Assembly: GCA_028281945.1 (NCBI GenBank)
Contig: JANQIW010000061.1
Span: 1 to 48,407, forward strand
DNA length: 48,407 nt
Reading direction: 5' to 3'
DNA from: Prochloraceae cyanobacterium PL24a_bin.78
GTDB lineage: Bacteria; Cyanobacteriota; Cyanobacteriia; Cyanobacteriales; JANQIW01
The position numbers and the translations under genes are program-made. Positions within the stretch are counted from its first letter, which is position 1, and every line of letters starts with the position of its first letter. Under the pieces are notes generated by a model that was not told the DNA's origin, did not search any database, and saw only the letters and a program-made list of their open reading frames with translations. Positions 43,631 through 48,407 of this stretch are shown piece after piece.

Positions 43631-44320
43631 CTACTTTTTTTCTTTATTACCTTGAACTGAGGAAATAACTTGAAAACATTCTTCTACTGATGCTCTTTTT
43701 TCCATAGCTTTGACTAATGCTTCATAGGATTCTTGATGTTGGGATAATAAATTACTGGCTTGTAATAATGCCCATCTTTGTTTTTGTTTGGCATTTAATT
43801 GTGAAAATCCAAAATTTAGCAGCATTTCTGTAACTTTTCCCATGTCATCTTCTCCACCTTCTGGTTTGTCATATAAGATTTTTTCTGCTGCGATTCCTGC
43901 CATTAAGACTGTGGCGAATCTCTCTAGCATTAAACGCATTTCTATGGGGGAGTCTGCTTTTTCTTGTAATTTTTCGGTATCGAAGGTAACCCCTCCTACT
44001 CCGGGTTGGCCGGCTTTAAAGGCTTCCCAAGCATTGAGAGTATAACCGGTGATGGGTATTTCTAAGAGATAGGCGGCCAGAAAATGCCCTGCCTCGTGGT
44101 GGATGATTCTTTGGCGATATTGGGAGGATGAGAGGGAGTCTAACAATAGGGTTACTCCTTTGTTTTGCCAACTGATGGTGTCTATGGTGGCGATGCCTAA
44201 GATAGTGGCTGTGGTTATGGTGGGAATTAAGGGGGATATGTTTAGAAGTGGCCCTAGTAAAATTGATAGGGTGATGGTGAATACTCCTATGGCTATTAGG
44301 TTTAAGGCGGTTTGCTGCAT
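43631..44320 (-). CDS. M41 (FtsH-like) peptidase-family membrane protein without AAA domain
   Basis: 229 residues. Two N-terminal membrane helices (about 5-27 and 32-48), then IIHHEAGHFLAAYLLEIPITGYTL with the zinc motif HEAGH (about 75-79). Later GMAGIAAEKILYDKPEGGEDDMGKV supplies the M41-type third-ligand region. FtsH proteins carry an AAA+ ATPase ahead of this domain; here it is absent, as in the plant FtsHi/cyanobacterial small M41 homologues. Probably membrane-bound, proteolytic activity not certain. Confidence 0.82.
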   Translation of the reverse strand: MQQTALNLIAIGVFTITLSILLGPLLNISPLIPTITTATILGIATIDTISWQNKGVTLLLDSLSSSQYRQRIIHHEAGHFLAAYLLEIPITGYTLNAWEAFKAGQPGVGGVTFDTEKLQEKADSPIEMRLMLERFATVLMAGIAAEKILYDKPEGGEDDMGKVTEMLLNFGFSQLNAKQKQRWALLQASNLLSQHQESYEALVKAMEKRASVEECFQVISSVQGNKEKK

Positions 44321-44485
44321 TTTTGGGTTTTGATTTGATAATTTGGATGAATATACTATCTTTACTAGCTTATCTTATGTTTTAAATATTATTTAATTAA
44401 CTAGAGTCATTCAAAATTAAAGTAGAATCAAAAATATATCTAACTTTAATTTATATTTATTTTGACAATACTTTATATATTTTTT

Positions 44486-45388
44486 TTAAACTAATTGAAG
44501 TTCTAGTGAACGAATTCCTGCTGCGTCTAAAATCTCAGGGATTAATTCTTCTTTTTTTACTGCCATCATATGGACTCCTTGGCAAATTTCTTTGGCGATT
44601 TTTACTTGTTCTGCGGCTATTTTAATGCCTTCTTCTAGGGGATTAGCTGCTTTTTCTAGTCTTTCTATAATATGTTCGGGAATGGTAACTCCTGGAACTT
44701 TATTGTTAATAAATCTAGCATTTTTGGCTGATTTGAGTAAAAATATTCCTGCTAAAATAGGTTTATCTGTGTTGCAGGCTATTTGGTTCATGAATTTATC
44801 TAGGCGTTCAAAGTCTGTGATTAGTTGGCTTTGAAAGAATTGTGCTCCTGCTTCTATTTTTCGCTCAAATCTTTTTTGCAGGCTTGACCAACTTTTGAGT
44901 TGGGGATCCACTGCCGCTCCAGCAAATAAGTCTAGTTTTCCGTCTGGCAGTTTTTTCTCATTACAATCTAATCCTAGGTTGAGGTTAGTTATGGTTTTGA
45001 GTAGGCGGATTGATTCGTAGTCAAATACGGGCCTTGCTTCTTTGCAATCTCCTGCTTTGACTGGATCTCCTGTTAAGGCTAGTATGTTTACTATTCCTAG
45101 AGCGTGTGCTCCCATTAAGTCTGCTTGTAATCCTATAGCGTTTCGATCGCGACAAGCCATTTGACAGATGGGTTCTATGCCGTGTTGCAATAAGATTACT
45201 GATGCTGCTAATGATGACATCCGTAATACTGCTCTACTTCCATCGGTGATGTTTACTGCGTGAACTCTCCCTTTTAAGGTTTGGGCGACTTCTACCATTC
45301 TTTGGGGATTTCCTCCTTTGGGAGGTGCTACTTCTGCTGTGATTAAAAATTCTTTTGCTTTTACTGCCCGTCTAAATTTATTACTCAT
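44486..45388 (-). CDS. metF: Methylenetetrahydrofolate reductase family protein
   Basis: 300 residues, a TIM-barrel flavoprotein of the MetF type. KEFLITAEVAPPKGGNPQRM (N-terminal Glu/strand 1), VNITDGSRAVLRMSS, EPICQMACRDRNAIGLQADL, NILALTGDPVKAGD (the LTGDP motif) and AGAQFFQSQLITD (FxxTQ-like; here FFQSQ) are present. Reduces methylene-THF to methyl-THF for methionine synthesis; cyanobacterial forms lack the eukaryotic regulatory half. No partner gene nearby. Confidence 0.88.
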   Translation of the reverse strand: MSNKFRRAVKAKEFLITAEVAPPKGGNPQRMVEVAQTLKGRVHAVNITDGSRAVLRMSSLAASVILLQHGIEPICQMACRDRNAIGLQADLMGAHALGIVNILALTGDPVKAGDCKEARPVFDYESIRLLKTITNLNLGLDCNEKKLPDGKLDLFAGAAVDPQLKSWSSLQKRFERKIEAGAQFFQSQLITDFERLDKFMNQIACNTDKPILAGIFLLKSAKNARFINNKVPGVTIPEHIIERLEKAANPLEEGIKIAAEQVKIAKEICQGVHMMAVKKEELIPEILDAAGIRSLELQLV

Positions 45389-45505
45389 TCTATTTTTTTT
45401 AATTCTACATTTTTTAATGGTGGTTTATTCTATTGTTGGTACTTTAATTCCAAAAATTTTTAAATAAACTCCATTATTTCTTTTTGGTTTTGCCAATGAT
45501 GAATG

Positions 45506-45649
45506 CTATTTTATTCTGTTTCTTGATTCTGGCAAGGTTTTTAAGGTTTGCTTGATTTTATCATACTCTGGGCATACTTTTTCTATGGTTAGCAATATGT
45601 TTTCTCTGTTACTTTTTGTGAAGCTAGTTTTTTTCTCTATAAGTGTTTT
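45506..45649 (-). pseudogene. Possible short coding remnant downstream of xisI
   Basis: A 47-codon open frame without a start codon, containing NRENILLTIEKVCPEYDKIKQTL, which reads like the end of a real helical protein. It starts just after a TAA and ends at TAG. Family unknown; may be chance. Confidence 0.2.
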
Positions 45650-45670
45650 TTATTTAGAATTTTTATAGGT

Positions 45671-46012
45671 TTATTGTATGGCAAATTCTGTTAAGTGTCT
45701 CTTTTTAGGATGCTGAAATCCTAAAACTATATCTTCTTTTGGTATGCCTTTATCTAATAAATCGTTAACTATTCCTTGTTTTGTCCAATCTTCCTCAAGC
45801 CAAATTTTATTTTTTTGAATTCTAATATATACTATTACTGAGAAAATTCGTTTTTTTTCATTCCCCCCAACATGAAACCACAAATAGTGTTCTCTTTCTT
45901 CATCAAAAGACAAGCATTCTTTAATTTCACTTGTTTCACTATTGGCTGCCCATTGATAATATTCTGTTAAAATAGAGCGAATTATTTGACGATATTTAGT
46001 TAATTTATCCAT
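45671..46012 (-). CDS. xisI: XisI-family protein
   Basis: 113 residues from the ATG at 46012 (MDKLTKYRQIIRSILTEYY), with GAGGAG 12 bases upstream. XisI was described with XisH as a factor needed for excision of the Nostoc fdxN element by XisF, but the pair is widespread in cyanobacteria without that element. Motifs: WFHVGGNEKKRIFSVIVYIRIQKNKIWLEEDWT and GIPKEDIVLGFQHPKKRHLTEFA. The open frame continues 19 codons 5' into an xisH remnant. A paralog lies at 47552. Follows hisA on the same strand. Confidence 0.9.
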   Translation of the reverse strand: MDKLTKYRQIIRSILTEYYQWAANSETSEIKECLSFDEEREHYLWFHVGGNEKKRIFSVIVYIRIQKNKIWLEEDWTKQGIVNDLLDKGIPKEDIVLGFQHPKKRHLTEFAIQ

Positions 46013-46069
46013 TGAATAATCTTCTCCTCTTCGATATTTGCCATTATGATAAATATCTTTGGCAGGCAT
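46013..46069 (-). pseudogene. xisH start remnant fused in frame to xisI
   Basis: Begins MPAKDIYHN, the canonical first residues of XisH, then after about nine residues runs (GKYRRGEDYS) directly into the ribosome site and ATG of xisI. Nearly all of xisH (normally about 135 codons) has been deleted, while xisI keeps its own translation signals. Confidence 0.7.
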
Positions 46070-46119
46070 TTTTAGATAATTTTTAGATAATTTTTCACCC
46101 TTATATTGTTAATTTATTT

Positions 46120-46890
46120 TTAAGCAAAACTAGATGAACCAAAATCTGGGGGAATATCTTGCCAACGCCCTTGCCCGATCGCTTGAATGGCTTCTTTTAA
46201 GTCAACTTTGCCGGTATAAAGTGCTTTGCCAACGATAACTCCGGTAACGCCAAGAGGTTCGAGTGAGAGTAAACTTAGTAAATCTGTTAGGGAACTTACA
46301 CCTCCTGATGCAATTACTGGGATATTTATAGCTTCTGTGAGTTCTCTTAGGGCTTCTTGGTTGGGTCCTTGTAATGTTCCGTCTCTATGTATGTCGGTAT
46401 AGATTATGGCAGCAGCATATTCTTGGAATTGTTTTGCTAGTTGAATGGCATCTATTTCTGAGGTTTCTAACCATCCTCTGGTGGCTACTTTTCCGTTGCG
46501 TGCGTCAATTCCGATGACTATTTTGTCGGAAAATTCGGTGGCTATTTGTTTGACTAACTCTGGATTTTCTACGGCTACTGTTCCTACAATGGCTCGATCG
46601 ACACCTAAATTAATTAATTGGGCGATGTTTTCTTTTGTGCGTAAGCCTCCTCCCACTTGCACTGGGATAGATATTGCTTTTATAATGGCTTCTATTACTG
46701 GTAAGTTAGCGGATTTTCCTTGTTTTGCGCCGTCTAAGTCTACTAGATGAAGACGAGTTGCCCCTTGTTTTACCCATTCTTGGGCGACTTCTACTGGGTT
46801 TTCACTAAATACTTGACTTTGTTGGTAGTCACCTTGATATAGGCGGACACATTTTCCTGAGAGTAAATCGATAGCTGGAATAACTTCCAT
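46120..46890 (-). CDS. hisA: ProFAR isomerase (HisA)
   Basis: 256 residues. TIM barrel starting [22 protein letters not shown] with the first catalytic Asp (about 8). Further motifs are [65 protein letters not shown] (second catalytic Asp) and [12 protein letters not shown]. Performs the Amadori isomerisation in histidine synthesis, step 4. Stands apart from other his genes, as usual in cyanobacteria. Confidence 0.95.
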   Translation of the reverse strand: MEVIPAIDLLSGKCVRLYQGDYQQSQVFSENPVEVAQEWVKQGATRLHLVDLDGAKQGKSANLPVIEAIIKAISIPVQVGGGLRTKENIAQLINLGVDRAIVGTVAVENPELVKQIATEFSDKIVIGIDARNGKVATRGWLETSEIDAIQLAKQFQEYAAAIIYTDIHRDGTLQGPNQEALRELTEAINIPVIASGGVSSLTDLLSLLSLEPLGVTGVIVGKALYTGKVDLKEAIQAIGQGRWQDIPPDFGSSSFA

Positions 46891-47013
46891 AGTTTTTGGT
46901 TTTTGCTTGTTTTTGTTGGTTGTTAAAAAATTGATTTAGATTGATATTATATCATAGATTTTTGTGGCTATGATTTTAATTTTTTGGTTTATTTTTTGCT
47001 GGGAATATTGTTT

Positions 47014-47566
47014 ATGCCTGCTAAAGATTTTTATCATGAAGTGGTTAGATTTGCTTTGGAAAAAGATGGTTGGATTATTACTTTGGAGGTTTTTTGCTTT
47101 TAAAAATTAGAAGAAAAGATTTATCTCAATTTTCTAAAAAGTTGATAGATTTGATTAAGTAAAAAGTAACAAGTAAGAAGAGAATAGAAAATTCTCCCCA
47201 TCTCCCATTCTCCCATTCTCCCACTCAATATCTATCATAGTAAAAAAACCTATTCTATCTCGATTTGGGTGTGGAAAAACTCTTAGCTGCTGAAAAGGAA
47301 AAGGAGAAAATTGCTGTTGAAGTTAAAAGTTTTGCGGGGGTTTCTGTTGTTAGAGATTTGGAAAATGCTATTGGTAAATATATTTTGTATTATGATATTT
47401 TGGAGTAGTTAGAATAAGATAGAAGTCTTTATCTTAGTATTCCTAATGATATCTTTATTGAGATTTTTCATGAGTCAATAGGGGAGATTCTTTTAAGGAA
47501 AAAACGTTTAAATTTAATGATATTTGAACCTAAAAATAAGGGGATTTTACGATGGATAAGTTAGCA
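47014..47566 (+). pseudogene. xisH disrupted by a repeat insertion
   Basis: The 5' piece reads MPAKDFYHEVVRFALEKDGWIIT (from 47014), then shifts frame near 47085. The 3' piece (from about 47255) reads YLDLGVEKLLAAEK, KIAVEVKSFAGVSVVRDLENAIGKYILYYDILE, an in-frame stop (47407-47409), then LYLSIPNDIFIEIFHESIGEILL and KGILRWIS to TAG overlapping the xisI start. Between the pieces is about 130 bases of foreign sequence including a dispersed repeat. The catalytic EVKSF motif of this PD-(D/E)XK-like family survives. Confidence 0.85.
47157..47235 (-). repeat. Dispersed G-rich / TTACTT repeat inside xisH, copy 3
   Basis: In reverse orientation: AGTGGGAGAATGGGAGAATG, GAGATGGGGAGAATTTTC, then TCTTCTTACTTGTTACTTTTT. 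The order matches the copy at 47980-48085 (GGGAGAATTTTCTAT, CTCTTCTTACTT, TTACTTAA). Confidence 0.75.
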
Positions 47567-47887
47567 AATTATCGAGAGATTATGGAGAAGGTTTTGACTG
47601 AATATGGGGCGATTCCTTATAGTCATGGTGATTTTATTAGTAAGGTAATTGTTGATAGAAATTGTAATAATTTTTTGATTATGAATATTGGTTGGGATGG
47701 TAGAAAAAGAGTTCATGGATGTTTGGTTCATTTGGAACTTATTGATGGTAAAATTTGGATTCAACGAGATGGAATTGAGTATGGAATTGGTCAAGATTTG
47801 TTGGATTCTGGTATTCCAAAGGAGGATATTGTCTTGGCTTTTCATAATCCTGATATTAGAAAATATACTGGTTTTGCTGTTGGTTAA
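47552..47887 (+). CDS. xisI: XisI-family protein, second copy
   Basis: 111 residues, intact: MDKLANYREIMEKVLTEYG, FLIMNIGWDGRKRVHGCLVHLELIDGKIWIQRDGIEYGIGQDLLDSGIPKEDIVLAFHNPDIRKYTGFAVG. About half identical to the copy at 45671-46012, in opposite orientation on the other side of hisA. It overlaps the tail of the broken xisH by a few bases, which shows the original two-gene operon. TAAGGGG upstream serves as ribosome site. Confidence 0.9.
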   Translation: MDKLANYREIMEKVLTEYGAIPYSHGDFISKVIVDRNCNNFLIMNIGWDGRKRVHGCLVHLELIDGKIWIQRDGIEYGIGQDLLDSGIPKEDIVLAFHNPDIRKYTGFAVG

Positions 47888-47929
47888 TTGGTTTTTTATT
47901 GGGTTATTTGGATTGGTTTGGTAATGTTG

Positions 47930-48083
47930 AAAGATGGGGAAGATTGGGGAGAATTCGATCATTTTTCTTCAATATTAATAGACATTAAGTGGAGACAATG
48001 GGGAAATTGGGAAGACAAGGGAGAAAAGGAAGATAAGGAAGACAAGGGAGAATTTTCTATCTCTTCTTACTTTTGCTTTTTAC
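47930..48083. repeat. Dispersed G-rich / TTACTT repeat, copy 4
   Basis: Purine-rich units (GGGAAGACAAGG, GGAGAAAAGGAAGATAAGG, GACAAGGGAG) run to GAATTTTCTATCTCTTCTTACTT and TTTTTACTTAA. Its right end touches the stop codon of the pentapeptide gene. No other gene in the gap 47888-48083. Confidence 0.7.
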
Positions 48084-48407
48084 TTAATCCAACCCTAATT
48101 GTTGTTTTAATTCTTGAGGGATATTCTTTACTGTCTCTAATCCTTTGACATTATTCCAGTTAGTCTCCTCATTCCAAATAATATCTTTCAAGTCAGCGTA
48201 TTCGAGGTTAGCGTGGGAGAGGTTAGCGTTAAAGAGGTTAGCGTCGGTGAGGTTAGCGTATTCGAGGTTAGCGTGGGAGAGGTTAGCGTTAAAGAGGTTA
48301 GCGAGGGTGAGGTTAGCGTGGGAGAGGTTAGCGTCAAAGAGGTTAGCGTCGGTGAGGTTAGCGAGGGTGAGGTTAGCGTGGGAGAGGTTAGCGTCAAAGA
48401 GGTTAGC
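48084..48407 (-). CDS. Pentapeptide-repeat protein (C-terminal part, runs off the window)
   Basis: 107 visible residues plus stop; the N-terminus lies beyond 48407. Sixteen or more pentapeptides of the ANLxx type ([25 protein letters not shown]) are followed by [20 protein letters not shown] and a short helical tail ending QQLGLD. That tail (I-W-x-E-x-T-x-W-x-x-V) is a common end of cyanobacterial pentapeptide proteins. The DNA repeats with an exact 60-base period (48196-48300, and 48301-48407), one full turn of the beta-helix. The opposite reading frames rich in Thr/Ser/Leu are artefacts. Confidence 0.85.
   Translation of the reverse strand, partial: ANLFDANLSHANLTLANLTDANLFDANLSHANLTLANLFNANLSHANLEYANLTDANLFNANLSHANLEYADLKDIIWNEETNWNNVKGLETVKNIPQELKQQLGLD

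Noticed and set aside
48188..48397. Thr/Leu/Ser/Pro repeat frame on the minus strand
   Set aside because: Out-of-frame reading of the pentapeptide repeat; the frame starting at 48407 gives canonical ANLxx units and a proper C-terminus.
1..48407. Search for rRNA, tRNA, tmRNA, RNase P RNA and CRISPR
   Set aside because: None of the diagnostic core sequences was recognised by eye on either strand; a covariance-model search would be needed to exclude small divergent RNAs.

Overview
The window comes from a low-GC cyanobacterium. Three things point there: scattered HIP1-type octamers (GCGATCGC, for example near 14650, 18929, 33316, 33572, 39247 and 43427), typically cyanobacterial gene families (XisI, SufR, pentapeptide-repeat proteins, the peroxiredoxin-like and MOSC pair, a cyanobacterial-type dihydroorotase), and very large acidic RTX proteins. 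I cannot name a genus from the sequence. I see no rRNA, tRNA or CRISPR array.

Layout. 1-17 kb is accessory. It holds two giant RTX-type secreted proteins on the minus strand: a cadherin/Ig/DUF4114 adhesin-like protein, and a phytase-like + beta-propeller phytase + PhoD phosphatase fusion. Around them are a solo TnpB element of the IS200/IS605 group, two pentapeptide-repeat proteins, and a membrane pentapeptide/coiled-coil protein followed by a second coiled-coil protein. Just 5' of the phosphatase fusion lies an in-frame, stop-containing remnant of an EEP-family nuclease/phosphatase domain, so the gene once began about 250 bp upstream.

17-27 kb is mixed metabolism: an OFA-type MFS transporter, a divergent peroxiredoxin-like/MOSC pair, aspartate ammonia-lyase behind a long structured leader, a DUF985 cupin, a decayed IS5-type insertion sequence with intact ends and a CTAG target duplication, an exostosin-like glycosyltransferase, bioD and prs. 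27-32 kb carries a probable redox operon. A polytopic NapH/NosR-like iron-sulfur protein with a tail of six repeated [KQ]T[VRK][LI] motifs is followed by a protein that fuses an FHA (phosphothreonine-binding) domain, a ferredoxin-reductase module and a 2Fe-2S ferredoxin. lepB lies upstream of it. I consider this pair the best candidate for an undescribed system: a phospho-switchable electron-transfer complex.

32-44 kb is mostly housekeeping: pyrC, an Rpn-type nuclease, sbcD, a CysH-like protein without the C-terminal catalytic cysteine, a glutaredoxin-like protein and murE. It also has a regulated locus in which a SufR-type Fe-S repressor is divergent from a Rieske + helical-domain protein and a YciI protein. 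Two copies of a TAAAG-N6-CTTTA operator sit in the shared promoter.

44-48.4 kb has an M41-type peptidase, a MetF-like protein and hisA, flanked by two xisI genes whose xisH partners have both decayed. One xisH is split by a dispersed G-rich/TTACTT repeat that occurs elsewhere in the window. A pentapeptide-repeat gene runs off the right edge.
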